The translations under genes and the position numbers were made by a program. Below are positions 7,367-15,736 of a stretch of 38,803 nucleotides of DNA, in pieces; positions within the stretch are counted from its first letter, which is position 1; each line of letters begins with the position of its first letter. Source of the stretch: Bradyrhizobium neotropicale (lineage in GTDB: Bacteria; Pseudomonadota; Alphaproteobacteria; Rhizobiales; Xanthobacteraceae). Location of the stretch: assembly GCF_001641695.1 (NCBI RefSeq), contig NZ_LSEF01000059.1:1-38803 (forward strand). Direction: 5' to 3'. Under the pieces are notes generated by a model. The model worked only from the letters and a program-made list of their open reading frames with translations, was not told where the DNA came from and made no database searches.

Positions 7367-7783
7367 TCAGGCCGCGGCGACGGCTGATCCGAGCGCGGCG
7401 TTGCTGAAGGCCTTGCCCCCGATCCCCCAGCCGCCGTCCACGGCATAGTTGACGTTGGCGAAGATGTGCTCGCGCTTGATGCGTCCCTCGGCCGCCGCCT
7501 CGATGATCGCCGTTCCCTCGGAGATCCAGGCGTCCTTCAGCTCCTGCGTCGGCAGCACGAACGATGGCACCTTGAGCTCGAACACCGCGATATCAGCGGG
7601 TTTGCCGCCGGAGTAGGTGCGGCTCTTCGGAACTACCGTCACCTCGCCGATGACGTTCGGCGTCATGAAGCGGTTGCCGGTCAGGCCGTGCAGCCGCAAC
7701 AGCAGCTCGGTGAGCTTGCCGAACGCCTCGGCTTCTCCGGCCGGCGTCAGCGCGCCTTCGGGAACGATGATTTGGATGGGCAT
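7367..7783 (-). CDS. tautomerase-superfamily-like protein
   Basis: 138 residues. The protein begins MPIQIIVPEG, so Pro2 would become the N-terminal catalytic proline after methionine removal, as in 4-oxalocrotonate tautomerase relatives. It is longer than the 60-80 residue single-unit tautomerases, suggesting a fused or divergent member. The assignment rests mainly on the N-terminus and overall pattern. The ATG at 7783 has GGAG seven bases upstream. It is divergent from a TetR gene, with three operator copies between them, so it is very likely repressed by that regulator in the absence of an unknown ligand. Confidence 0.75.
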   Translation of the reverse strand: MPIQIIVPEGALTPAGEAEAFGKLTELLLRLHGLTGNRFMTPNVIGEVTVVPKSRTYSGGKPADIAVFELKVPSFVLPTQELKDAWISEGTAIIEAAAEGRIKREHIFANVNYAVDGGWGIGGKAFSNAALGSAVAAA

Positions 7784-7810
7784 GTCAGTTCTCCAGCTTT
7801 GAACCGTAAG

Positions 7811-7874
7811 ATAACGGTCGTTATATAAAACATAACGATCGCTATTGCGTCAAGGGCAATATAACGATCGCTAT
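7811..7874. promoter_or_regulatory. three TetR-type operator boxes
   Basis: Three 14-bp dyads: ATAACGGTCGTTAT at 7811-7824 (perfect palindrome) and ATAACGATCGCTAT at 7832-7845 and 7861-7874 (identical to each other). They fill the space between the tautomerase-like gene (minus) and the TetR gene (plus). The last box ends 17 bp before the TetR ATG. The AT-rich content contrasts with the GC-rich surroundings. Confidence 0.85.
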
Positions 7875-7891
7875 CGATGAGGTGATTGGCG

Positions 7892-8452
7892 ATGGCACGA
7901 CCGAGGAAGGATGAAGGCGACGCGCGAGCGCGGCTGGTGGATGCGGCCGGGCGTGGCTTCCGCACCGGCGGATTCGGCGGCGCCGGAGTGGACGCGCTCG
8001 CAAAGGGGGCAGGCCTCACGTCCGGGGCATTTTACGCCCATTTCGATTCCAAGGCAGATGCGTTCCGGCTTGCGGTAGCGGACGGGCTGGCGTTCCTGCG
8101 CGGCGGCGTCAGTCAGTTTCAGGAGCGTTACGGCAGCGGCTGGCGCGATCCGTTCATCGATTTCTATCTGGGTGAGCGGATGGAGGTCGGCCTCGATGAA
8201 GCCTGTGCGCTACCCAGCTTTTCATCAGACGTTGCGCGTTCGGACGCCGCAACGCGCGCCGTCTATCAAGCGGAGCTGGAGCGCCTGGTGGATCTGGTTT
8301 CACATGGTTTCCGCGGCGCGCATGCGCGGCAGCGGGCGCTGGCGCTGCTTGCGATTCTGACTGGGGCGGCCGACCTGGCGCGCGCGGTGAAGGACGATGG
8401 CATAAGACGGGACATCCTCGCCGCGGCGAAGGTTGCAGCCAAGGCAATCTAG
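7892..8452 (+). CDS. TetR/AcrR-family transcriptional regulator
   Basis: 186 residues from the ATG at 7892, which has GAGGTGA about 7 bases upstream; a TTG two codons earlier is too close to it. Residues 1-60 are the helix-turn-helix domain (GAGVDALAKGAGLTSGAFYAH followed by FDSKADAF). The rest is a helical ligand-binding and dimerisation domain; the motif LPSFSSDVARSD and the end resemble the YcdC/AefR-like branch. It should bind the three ATAACG boxes upstream and control both itself and the divergent tautomerase-like gene. Confidence 0.9.
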   Translation: MARPRKDEGDARARLVDAAGRGFRTGGFGGAGVDALAKGAGLTSGAFYAHFDSKADAFRLAVADGLAFLRGGVSQFQERYGSGWRDPFIDFYLGERMEVGLDEACALPSFSSDVARSDAATRAVYQAELERLVDLVSHGFRGAHARQRALALLAILTGAADLARAVKDDGIRRDILAAAKVAAKAI

Positions 8453-8475
8453 CCCGCGCGAATCCGCTCGGATGC

Positions 8476-9669
8476 TCAGACGATCTCGCGCGTACGCAGG
8501 TCGGCGATCTCCGAAGCGTCATAGCCGAGTTCTCTCAGCACGGCGTCTGTATCCGCGCCCAACTCAGGTGCCATGCGGTCGAGCTTGCCGCCGCCATGCG
8601 CGAGCCGAAAGCCACTGCCGGCGAAGCGCAGGCGGCCATAGGGCGTGTCGAGCTCCTGGATGGCGCCGCGCGCTGCGATCTGCGGATGGTCGATGATCTC
8701 CTCGATCTTCCAGATGCTGGCGCAGGGTGCGCCGGCGTCTTCCAGGATCGTCTCCCATTCGCGCGCGGGCTTTGCCGCGAGTGCCTGTTCGATGATGGCG
8801 CGCAGCGCAGGCTCGTTCTCGTTGCGCGAGAACCAATCGGCAAAACGCGGGTCCGAGAGCGTGTCCTCGCGGCCGAGCGTGCGCATCAGCGCGCGGTATT
8901 GCTTCTCGTTGTTGACGGCGAGCAGGATGTAGCCATCGCCGGCCTTGAACAGGTTCGCCGTGGTCTTGCGGCTCACCGCCTGATTGCCCGAGAGCTGCTG
9001 GCGGTGGCCGGCGACCGACCAATCGGCGATCTGACCGGAGAGAAAAGCCAGCGTCGCCTCCAGCATGGAGACGTCGACGAGCTGTCCCTTGCCGGTGCGG
9101 TCGCGCTGGTACAGCGCGCTCGACACTGCAAACGCAGCGGTCGCGCCCGACAGCACGTCGCAGACCGCAAAGCCGGCGCGCGTCGGTCCGGTCTCGGGAT
9201 GGCCGGTGATCGCCATGATGCCGGACAGCGCCTGCATCTTGCCGTCATAACCGGGCCGCAAGCGATCCGGGCCGGTCTGGCCGAAGCCGGAGACCGCGCA
9301 GTATATCAGTCTCGGATTGATCGCGGAGAGCGCCTCATGGCCGATGCCGAGCTTGTCCATCACGCCCGGCCGAAAATTCTCCATGACGACGTCGACCTCT
9401 GCGGCGAGCTTCTTCACGATGCCGATGGCGTCGGGCTTTTGCAGATCGAGCGTCAGGCTGCGCTTGTTGCCGTTGATGGCCTGGAACGCCGGCGCCAGCC
9501 CGCGCTCGGCCCATTCGCGCGACAGCGGCGTGCGGCGCATGTCCTCGCCCTCGCGCCGCTCGACCTTGATGACGTCGGCGCCGAGCAGCGCGAGCTGGTA
9601 GCTCGCATAGGGGCCGGCTAGCACTTGCGTGAAATCCAGGATCTTCACGCCCTCGAACGGTCGTGTCAC
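8476..9669 (-). CDS. CaiB/BaiF (class III) CoA-transferase
   Basis: 397 residues, normal family length. These enzymes move coenzyme A between carboxylic acids. Typical features are the N-terminal MTRPFEGVKILDFTQVLAGP, the GNKRSLTLDL block, the ENFRPGVMDKLG helix and the catalytic aspartate at about residue 171 in GFAVCDVLSGATAA. Acyl donor and acceptor are unknown. It lies 42 bp downstream of the GrdB-like gene on the same strand, so the two may be co-transcribed. The start ATG at 9669 fits the family N-terminus. Confidence 0.9.
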   Translation of the reverse strand: MTRPFEGVKILDFTQVLAGPYASYQLALLGADVIKVERREGEDMRRTPLSREWAERGLAPAFQAINGNKRSLTLDLQKPDAIGIVKKLAAEVDVVMENFRPGVMDKLGIGHEALSAINPRLIYCAVSGFGQTGPDRLRPGYDGKMQALSGIMAITGHPETGPTRAGFAVCDVLSGATAAFAVSSALYQRDRTGKGQLVDVSMLEATLAFLSGQIADWSVAGHRQQLSGNQAVSRKTTANLFKAGDGYILLAVNNEKQYRALMRTLGREDTLSDPRFADWFSRNENEPALRAIIEQALAAKPAREWETILEDAGAPCASIWKIEEIIDHPQIAARGAIQELDTPYGRLRFAGSGFRLAHGGGKLDRMAPELGADTDAVLRELGYDASEIADLRTREIV

Positions 9670-9711
9670 GCTGCCTTCCTCCCTGATTTTTTTGGTGTGG
9701 AGCAGACGACG

Positions 9712-10641
9712 TCAGGCGGCGCGGTTGCCGCGCGCGATCTCCTTCTGCTTGTCGAACTCGGCGCGGCGCCGCGCGAGCTCTTCAGGGCTGAGCTGCGCGA
9801 CGTTGTTGTAATCGAGCTTCCAGGAGGCGTCCTCGCTCCAGCGCAGCGGCGACTGCATCGTCGTCTGGGATCCGCTCGCCGTCTCCAGCAGCCTGAGCGC
9901 CAGCTCGAGCGTCTGCGCCTGCGAGGCGACGTCATGCGGCTTGCCGGCGGAATTGCCGAGCGGGAAGTCGCTGAACAAGAAGCGCGGCACGGCGGCGTGC
10001 TCGATGATGTCCTTGGCGCAGCCCATGATCACGGTCGGGATGCCGTTCTGCTCCAGATGCCGCGCCACCAGCGCCGTGGTCTGGTGGCAGACCGGGCAGT
10101 TCGGCACCAGGATTGCGACATCGACCTCGTCGGCGAGGCAGCGTGCCAGGATCTCCGGCGCGTCGGTGTCGAGGGTGACGCGATGGCTGCGGTTGGTCGG
10201 TGCGCCGAAGAAACGCGGGGCGACTTCGCCGATGCGCCCGGCGGCGGACGCCTTCAACAGCTGCGGCAGCGGAAACCAGGTGCCGCTGTCGGTGGCCGAA
10301 GTGTGCTTGCGGTCGTAGCCGATGTGCGAGATGCGTAAGTCGTGCTGCTTGGCGGTGTCGCCGTCATAGACCTGGTAGAACTTCGCGCTGCCGTTATAGG
10401 CGGCGCCCGGTCCCTGATCGCCCTTGGTCGGATCGAAAGGAGCGGCCGTCGTGATGACCGTGACGCGCGACCGCGAAAGTTGCTTCTTCAGCGGCTGGAA
10501 CGGCGCCTCGACATGATGTGCCCAGCGATACGGCGTGGTGTACCCGATCGCCGCGTAATAATCGCGCGTGCGCTGCATATAGGGGACGGGAGAGTCGTAG
10601 TCGGGCGCAAAGCCGAATTCGTCGTCGCGCGGAGCGGACAT
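9712..10641 (-). CDS. GrdB-like (glycine/betaine reductase B-related) protein
   Basis: 309 residues. The overall pattern, especially the early PVPYMQRTRDYY and the later VPNCPVCHQTTALVARHLEQ, resembles proteins annotated as glycine/sarcosine/betaine reductase selenoprotein B-like in aerobic proteobacteria. The clostridial GrdB carries selenocysteine at its redox site; here the site is a plain cysteine pair, CPVC. There is no TGA codon at this point. True glycine reductase partners (GrdA, GrdC/D) are absent, so a different redox or binding role is likely. It precedes the CoA-transferase gene by 42 bp. Confidence 0.65.
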   Translation of the reverse strand: MSAPRDDEFGFAPDYDSPVPYMQRTRDYYAAIGYTTPYRWAHHVEAPFQPLKKQLSRSRVTVITTAAPFDPTKGDQGPGAAYNGSAKFYQVYDGDTAKQHDLRISHIGYDRKHTSATDSGTWFPLPQLLKASAAGRIGEVAPRFFGAPTNRSHRVTLDTDAPEILARCLADEVDVAILVPNCPVCHQTTALVARHLEQNGIPTVIMGCAKDIIEHAAVPRFLFSDFPLGNSAGKPHDVASQAQTLELALRLLETASGSQTTMQSPLRWSEDASWKLDYNNVAQLSPEELARRRAEFDKQKEIARGNRAA

Positions 10642-10769
10642 GGAGCGCGTCTCCTCTGGTTCTTGTTGGCGCCAGACTAGAGATAGTCGGCGAATTGCTC
10701 AACGGGGGGTGAGGAAGCGCAGGTCTGAATTGCAATTAGCGAAGAAAACTGCATCAGCGGTGTCACTTA

Positions 10770-11012
10770 CCCTCCACCTCCAGGTAGGGCGATCGCATAT
10801 GAGAGAGAGTTTGGCAGGCAGGCTCCTTGCGGCCCATCCTTCGAGACGCCCGCTTTTGGCGGGCTCCTCAGGATGAGGTCTTTCCCTCGCGGCGAGATCC
10901 CAGACCCTCATGGTGAGGAGCGCCGCCTTACGGCGCGCGTCTCGAACCATGAAGGCCGAGCGCGTTCCCGCCGCAAGAGCATATGCGATAGCCCTGCCCT
11001 GGAGGGGGAGGG
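10770..11012. repeat. composite intergenic repeat with inverted ends
   Basis: About 32-33 bp at 10770-10801 and 10980-11012 are imperfect inverted copies; the inner ends share GCATATG and CATATGC. Inside are further repeat-like phrases: a second inverted pair runs around CTTCGAGACGC and GCGCGTCTCGAA. It fills most of the 389 bases between the GrdB-like gene and nudK. No coding frame was recognised. It may be a dispersed non-autonomous element. The remaining 10642-10769 shows nothing I can name. Confidence 0.65.
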
Positions 11013-11030
11013 GAGGAGGCAGCTCGCAAG

Positions 11031-11612
11031 CTACCTGAAGATATGCAGTGCCGCGTGTTGCAGCAGCATGATCGTCTTCGCGTCCACGATCCGCCCGTCA
11101 GCGATCATCGCGAGCGCGTCGTCGATCGACAACTCCAGCACCTCGATGTCCTCGCCCTCATGGACGAGACCACCGCCGTCGCTGACCCGCATCTCCGGCT
11201 CATACTCGGCGATGAAGAAATGCATCTTCTCCGTCACCGCGCCGGGGCTCATGAAAGCCTCGAAAATCTTCTGCACGTGGTGGAGGCGATATCCGGTTTC
11301 CTCTTCGGTCTCGGCGCGGATGCGCTCTTCCGGAGAGGCATCGTCCAGCACGCCGGCGGCCGCTTCGATCAGCAGATCGTCGTAACCGCGGATATACGCC
11401 GGCAGACGGAACTGGCGCACCAGGATCACCGTGCGCCCTGCGCGACTGTAGGGCAGCACGGCTGCGGCGTTGTCGCGTTCATAGGTTTCCCGGTGCTGCG
11501 TCTGCCACTCGCCATTGGCGCGCCGGTATTCGAACGTGGTGCTTTTCAGGACAGTCCAATTGTCCGAGAGCACGCGGACGTCCTTGATGCGGACGCGGTC
11601 GGAAAGGGTCAT
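11031..11612 (-). CDS. nudK: NudK-type GDP-mannose/nucleoside-sugar pyrophosphatase
   Basis: 193 residues from the ATG at 11612, close to the 191 of E. coli NudK, which splits GDP-mannose and related nucleotide sugars. The block EAAAGVLDDASPEERIRAET followed by EEETGYRL is a NUDIX box (an alanine replaces the arginine of the RE pair), and the later FEAFMSPGAVTEKMHFFIAE closely follows NudK. An in-frame ATG at 11663 would overlap the upstream GNAT gene and adds unrelated residues. It is the last gene of a likely three-gene operon with the GNAT and FAD-oxidase genes, 20 bp after GNAT. Confidence 0.85.
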   Translation of the reverse strand: MTLSDRVRIKDVRVLSDNWTVLKSTTFEYRRANGEWQTQHRETYERDNAAAVLPYSRAGRTVILVRQFRLPAYIRGYDDLLIEAAAGVLDDASPEERIRAETEEETGYRLHHVQKIFEAFMSPGAVTEKMHFFIAEYEPEMRVSDGGGLVHEGEDIEVLELSIDDALAMIADGRIVDAKTIMLLQHAALHIFR

Positions 11613-11632
11613 CACTGTCTTCCAGATACAAG

Positions 11633-12088
11633 CTAAGGTGTCGGATCGCGGCCGTCGAGCCACTTTTGGAACATCACCGAGGTGGATTCCTCGAAGCCGA
11701 GCGACTGGTAGAATGCATTGGCCTGCGCGTTCTCGCGACGGACCAGGAGCTGGAGCTTCGCGATGCCGGCTTGGCGCAACCAGTCCTCCACCGCGGCCAT
11801 GATGACGCGGCCGTAGCCGCGCTTACGGCAATCGGGATCGACGGCGACGTAATAGACCCAGCCCCGATGGCCGTCATGGCCGACCATGGCGGTCGCAACG
11901 ATCGCACCGCCATCACGGCCGATCAGGATCGTCGAGTTGTCGCGGCGCCGCGCCAGCGCGATGTCGGAATGCGGGTCATTCCAGGGCCGCGTCAGGCCGC
12001 AGCGCTGCCACAGCGCAACGACGGTTTCGACATCGGTATCGTCGATCGGGGCGATTGCGAGCGGAGCAGGGGAGAGAGGGGCGTTCAC
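11633..12088 (-). CDS. YpeA-like GNAT acetyltransferase
   Basis: 151 residues. One GNAT fold, with WQRCGLTRPWNDPHSDI near the start, GHDGHRGWVYYVAVDP, the acetyl-CoA loop RKRGYGRVI, and the C-terminal FYQSLGFEES. These are characteristic of the YpeA subgroup, whose substrate is not established. The start is GTG at 12088, and its GTGA overlaps the stop of the upstream FAD-oxidase gene by 4 bp, implying translational coupling. Confidence 0.85.
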   Translation of the reverse strand: MNAPLSPAPLAIAPIDDTDVETVVALWQRCGLTRPWNDPHSDIALARRRDNSTILIGRDGGAIVATAMVGHDGHRGWVYYVAVDPDCRKRGYGRVIMAAVEDWLRQAGIAKLQLLVRRENAQANAFYQSLGFEESTSVMFQKWLDGRDPTP

Positions 12089-13512
12089 AGCACTTTACCG
12101 GGGTTCATAATTCCAAGGGGGTCGAGCATCGCCTTGATCGCGCGCATCAGCTCGATCGCGGTCTTGTCCTTCACGTCGGGCAGCTCGTCGCGCTTGAGCA
12201 CGCCGATGCCGTGCTCGGCCGAGATCGAGCCGCCCATGCGCAGCACGATCGCGAACACCACGGCGTTCATCTCGTGCCAGCGCGCGAGGAAATCCGCGCT
12301 GTCGGCGCCGACGGGCTGGCTGACATTGTAATGCAGATTGCCATCACCGAGATGACCGAACGGCACCGGTCGCGCGCCCGGGATCAGCTTGACCACCGCG
12401 GCGTCGGCCTCGGCGATGAAGGCGGGCACGGCGGCGACCGGCACGGATATGTCGTGCTTGATCGAGCCGCCCTCCGGCTTCTGCGCCGCCGACATCTCGT
12501 CGCGCAGCTTCCAGAAACCGGCGCGCTGGGTGAGATTGGCCGCGATCACGGCGTCGTCGACGATCTCCTCTTCCATGGCGCGGCCGAGGATCGATTCCAG
12601 TGGCGTGCGGGCGTCCTCGCCCGGCGAGGACAATTCCATCAGCACGTACCAGGGATGTTTCTCTTGAAGCGGATCGCGCACGTCGATGCCGTGGCGGATC
12701 GAGAAATCGACCGCCATCTCGGACAGCAGCTCGAAGCTCGTCAGTGCGTTGGCAGCCTCGCTCTGCGCGATCGTCAGGAGTTTTAGCGCCGCGTCCGGCG
12801 ACTTCAGCCCGACGAACGCCGTCTCGACCGCCCGCGGCTTCGGGAAAAGCTTCAGGGTCGCCGCCGTGATGATGCCGAGCGTGCCTTCGGCGCCGATGAA
12901 GAGGTTGTGCAAATTGTAGCCGGTATTGTCCTTCTTCAGCTTCGACAGCACATTGAGCACGCGCCCGTCGGCCAGCACCACCTCGAGCCCTAGCGCCATC
13001 TCGCGTGCGACGCCATAGGCGAGCGCGGCGGTGCCGCCGGCATTGGTCGAGAGATTGCCGCCGATGGTGCAGCTTCCTTCAGCGCCCAGCGACAGCGGAA
13101 ACAGCCGGTCGACCTCGGCCGCCTTCTGCTGCGCGATCTGCAGCACCACGCCGGCCTCGCAGGTCATGGTGTTGGAGGCGGTGTCGACCTCGCGGATCTT
13201 GTCCAGCCGGCGCAGCGACACCACCACCTCGCCATTGTGCGGGGTCTGTCCGCCGACGAGGCCGGTGTTGCCGCCCTGCGGCACCAGCGCGATTCTGTGC
13301 TCGGAGGCGAGCTTGCAGATCGCGGAAATTTCCGCGGTCGAGCCCGGACGCAACACCAGCGGCGAGCGGCCGTGGAACAAATTGCGCTCCTCGGTGACGT
13401 AGGCCTCGATATCCGCGGCATCGGTGATCGCGTGCCGGTCGCCGACGATCTTGCGGAATTCTTCGATCAGCTCCGGCGCAAGCGGAGGTGGGGCTGATTT
13501 ATTGATGTTCAT
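12085..13512 (-). CDS. FAD-binding 2-hydroxyacid dehydrogenase (GlcD/D2HGDH/Dld type)
   Basis: 475 residues from the ATG at 13512 (an ATG at 13527 is also possible). The N-terminal FAD/PCMH domain shows LVPQGGNTGLVGGQTPHNGE and the flavin contact GSCTIGGNLSTNAGGTAA. The C-terminal FAD-oxidase domain ends with FGHLGDGNLHYNVSQP and SAEHGIGVLKRDEL, whose histidines form the metal/substrate site in D-2-hydroxyglutarate and D-lactate dehydrogenases. It would oxidise a D-2-hydroxy acid to a 2-oxo acid. The exact substrate is not decidable here. First gene of the operon with GNAT and nudK. Confidence 0.85.
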   Translation of the reverse strand: MNINKSAPPPLAPELIEEFRKIVGDRHAITDAADIEAYVTEERNLFHGRSPLVLRPGSTAEISAICKLASEHRIALVPQGGNTGLVGGQTPHNGEVVVSLRRLDKIREVDTASNTMTCEAGVVLQIAQQKAAEVDRLFPLSLGAEGSCTIGGNLSTNAGGTAALAYGVAREMALGLEVVLADGRVLNVLSKLKKDNTGYNLHNLFIGAEGTLGIITAATLKLFPKPRAVETAFVGLKSPDAALKLLTIAQSEAANALTSFELLSEMAVDFSIRHGIDVRDPLQEKHPWYVLMELSSPGEDARTPLESILGRAMEEEIVDDAVIAANLTQRAGFWKLRDEMSAAQKPEGGSIKHDISVPVAAVPAFIAEADAAVVKLIPGARPVPFGHLGDGNLHYNVSQPVGADSADFLARWHEMNAVVFAIVLRMGGSISAEHGIGVLKRDELPDVKDKTAIELMRAIKAMLDPLGIMNPGKVL

Positions 13513-13601
13513 ATCGTCTTCTTTCATTCCGCTTCTTGTCTTCTTGCGCATAGCCGTTACACATTTTGCACTAACGCGGCCCTCTGGAGCCGGATCATGC
13601 G

Positions 13602-14582
13602 CTAGCGCGCCACGGCCGCGCGGCGCAGCCGGTCGTTTATGGCTTCGCCCAAGCCTTCCTCGGGAATTGCCATCACCGCGATAGCCCGCGGACCCTTGGC
13701 ATCGAGAGTCCGAAGATAGCCGAACAGATTGGCGGCGGCTTCATCGAGATCACCGGCGCGCGACAGATTCATGACAGCCGCCGCGGCCTCGAGGCCAGGC
13801 AGGCGCGCGGGGCCGAACGCCAGCAGCGCTTCGCCTGGGGACACGTCGCGCGCATTCAGCCGCACGCAGGCGCGCGGGGCGTAGTGCGAAGCCAGCATGC
13901 CCGGCGCAAGCGGCTGCGAATCGTCGCTCTCGTCGGCGGGCGGCCGCGCCAGCGGCACGCCCAGCACGGCCTCGATCCGCTCGCGCGAAAGCCCGCCGGG
14001 GCGCAGCAGCATCGGCGCCTCGAAGCAACCGATAATCGTCGATTCGACGCCGACCTCGACCGGCCCGCCATCGACGATCAAATCGATGCGCCCCGAAAGG
14101 TCGCTTTCGACATGGGCGGCCAGCGTCGGCGAGACATGGCCGGAGATGTTTGCAGACGGCGCCACCACGGCTCCGCCAAAGGCGCGCAGGATCGCCTGCG
14201 CGACCGGGTGGGCAGGAATGCGGATCGCGACCGTATCGAGGCCTGCGGTGGCCAGCTCAGCCACCGGGCAGCCTTCGGTCTTCGGCACCACCAGCGTCAG
14301 CGGCCCCGGCCAGAACGCCTCCGCAAGCTTCAAGGCGCGGGCATCGAACCGGCCGATCCGCCGCGCGGCGGCAAGGTCGGCGACATGCGCGATCAGCGGA
14401 TTGAAGGCCGGCCGTCCCTTCGCGGCGTAGAGATGGGCAATCGCGGTCGCATTGGCGGCGTCCGCCCCGAGCCCATAGACCGTCTCGGTCGGGAATGCGA
14501 CCAGCCCTCCGGCCGCAAGCGTCCGGGCCGCAGCCTCCGAGGCCGCCTGGCCTGCCGGCAGAATCAGCGTTTCCAGATCCAT
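13602..14582 (-). CDS. tsaC: L-threonylcarbamoyladenylate synthase (Sua5/TsaC family)
   Basis: 326 residues from the ATG at 14582. It makes threonylcarbamoyl-AMP from threonine, bicarbonate and ATP for the t6A37 modification of ANN-decoding tRNAs. The YrdC domain (about 15-205) shows VAFPTETVYGLGADA, KGRPAFNPLIAHV, FWPGPLTLVVP, APSANISGHVSPT and GVESTIIG. The extra Sua5 domain (about 230-326), joined by a linker with LAPGMLASHYAP, makes it the long Sua5 form rather than short TsaC. The open frame continues upstream across tRNA-Pro, but that extension is not real. The next gene upstream is the divergent tRNA. Confidence 0.93.
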   Translation of the reverse strand: MDLETLILPAGQAASEAAARTLAAGGLVAFPTETVYGLGADAANATAIAHLYAAKGRPAFNPLIAHVADLAAARRIGRFDARALKLAEAFWPGPLTLVVPKTEGCPVAELATAGLDTVAIRIPAHPVAQAILRAFGGAVVAPSANISGHVSPTLAAHVESDLSGRIDLIVDGGPVEVGVESTIIGCFEAPMLLRPGGLSRERIEAVLGVPLARPPADESDDSQPLAPGMLASHYAPRACVRLNARDVSPGEALLAFGPARLPGLEAAAAVMNLSRAGDLDEAAANLFGYLRTLDAKGPRAIAVMAIPEEGLGEAINDRLRRAAVAR

Positions 14583-14615
14583 TTTCACTGAGACAAAATT
14601 CCTCAAACCCGCCGC

Positions 14616-14644
14616 TTGCGGTGCGTCAAACCCGACGCTATAAG
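14616..14644 (+). promoter_or_regulatory. sigma-70 promoter of tRNA-Pro
   Basis: TTGCGG (14616-14621), 17 bases, TATAAG (14639-14644). Transcription would start near 14651, about 6 bases before the mature tRNA 5' end. Confidence 0.65.
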
Positions 14645-14656
14645 CCGCCTTCTTGT

Positions 14657-14733
14657 CGGAGTGTGGCTCAGCCCGGTAGAGCACTGCGTTCGGGACGCAG
14701 GGGTCGCAGGTTCGAATCCTGCCACTCCGACCA
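14657..14733 (+). tRNA. tRNA-Pro, anticodon CGG
   Basis: 77 nt including an encoded CCA. The acceptor stem pairs CGGAGTG with CACTCCG. The anticodon arm is CTGCG-TTCGGGA-CGCAG, giving anticodon CGG, and the T arm has GTTCGAATC. The gene reads proline codon CCG. No integrase or att duplication is seen next to it. Confidence 0.97.
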
Positions 14734-15041
14734 TTCTTCCAAAAGTTACCGTTTTCCAGAGGCTTGGCGGACCGGCCGCCGCCCCTTGTGGGCCTTCTTG
14801 CACGGATTTTGCGGACGGGTCCACGCCGGATTTGAGCGGGCAGAGGGGCCTGCCGACGCGGCATGGCTACCGTCTGCTGGGCTATCCCACCGGCCACGGT
14901 GCGAATGAGACGATACGCTTGGCCTTGATGCGGCCGTGCACCCAATAGCTCGAATCGAAGCTCAACCTCGCGCCATCGCGGTGGATATCGATAGCACAAT
15001 CGAATGTGCCGTTAACGCAACTCCCGGCTGCCGACCCTTAT
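14734..15041. other. 308-bp stretch without a convincing gene
   Basis: On the minus strand 14882-15037 there is an open stretch of about 50 codons ending at a TAG. Its translation looks protein-like near the end (SSYWVHGRIKAKRIVSFAP) but it has no ATG, GTG or TTG start and a stop just upstream. It may be a decayed gene end, possibly PilZ-like, which I cannot confirm. Otherwise nothing is recognised here. Confidence 0.35.
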
Positions 15042-15266
15042 CTACTTCCGCAGCAACTCGCTCAGCGCTGCCGTCGCCTCGGCGCAGCGGATGTCGTCGA
15101 TCTCACGCGATAGGCTGAGCGCGCTCGACTTCAGCTCCTCGATCTTCCAGCTCTCCGGGTGCTGGCTCTCGAGTTCATTGAGACGCTTGTTCAGATTATC
15201 CAATCTGGATTGGAGCTGCCCAACGTTGGTGGCCCCATTCACTTTCCAGATTCTTTGCGCACGCAT
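15042..15266 (-). CDS. small coiled-coil-like protein
   Basis: 74 residues from the ATG at 15266, preceded by GGGGA eight bases upstream. The body is highly helical with heptad-like leucines (VGQLQSRLDNLNKRLNELES and SALSLSREIDDIRCAEATAA), so a coiled coil is likely. There is no signal peptide. I do not recognise the family. The frame stays open further upstream only because it runs through the neighbour's reading frame. The 130-bp gap to the next gene holds a small hairpin (CGTTGC..GCAACG). Confidence 0.65.
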   Translation of the reverse strand: MRAQRIWKVNGATNVGQLQSRLDNLNKRLNELESQHPESWKIEELKSSALSLSREIDDIRCAEATAALSELLRK

Positions 15267-15396
15267 CGAGATTCCCCGCATTTCGCACGGCGTTGTGAGC
15301 GGGGTTCGTGGCTGCAATGGGAGTTTCTTTTGTTCGGCGTTTGATTGTCGGGAACCGTTGCAGTTCAGCAACGACAATGTTCCGCGTCGGAACTCG

Positions 15397-15723
15397 CTAC
15401 CGTCGCGCCACCAGCACGCCCAGCAGGAACGCCACCAGCAATGAGGGCAGCGGCGCTTCGCGCACCATGCCGCGAACGATGTCGGGCCAGTGCTGGTCGG
15501 GGACGATGCTCGGCGACCTGATCTCGGTTGCTGACTCGATGCCCCAGTCCGAAGCAAGTTCGGCGATCTCCCTTCCGGCCAATTGCGAGCCGTCGCGGAC
15601 GCGGAAGATGGCGGCCTCGGAGCGGTCGCGTGGCGCGAGCGCCATCAGCGTCGCGATGGCGGTGCGCAGCGTCATCTCGCCGTAACCTTGCAGCCTCACC
15701 GACTCCTCGGGGTCGGGTGTCAT
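15397..15723 (-). CDS. small protein with a C-terminal membrane anchor
   Basis: 108 residues. The first 85 are soluble and mildly acidic; residues about 90-106 form one membrane segment (LPSLLVAFLLGVLVARR), ending with the positive charges expected on the cytoplasmic side of a tail anchor. Function unknown. It follows the 37-residue membrane peptide gene at 15737 by 13 bp, with GAGGAAG upstream of its ATG, so the two are likely co-transcribed. Confidence 0.65.
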   Translation of the reverse strand: MTPDPEESVRLQGYGEMTLRTAIATLMALAPRDRSEAAIFRVRDGSQLAGREIAELASDWGIESATEIRSPSIVPDQHWPDIVRGMVREAPLPSLLVAFLLGVLVARR

Positions 15724-15736
15724 GCGAACGTCTTCC

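Noticed and set aside
14657..14733. tRNA-Pro as an integration site
   Set aside because: No integrase gene, no repeat of the 3' end and no genomic island signs nearby.
14583..14999. Upstream extension of the Sua5 frame
   Set aside because: It crosses the tRNA-Pro gene and has no family similarity; the real start is the ATG at 14582.
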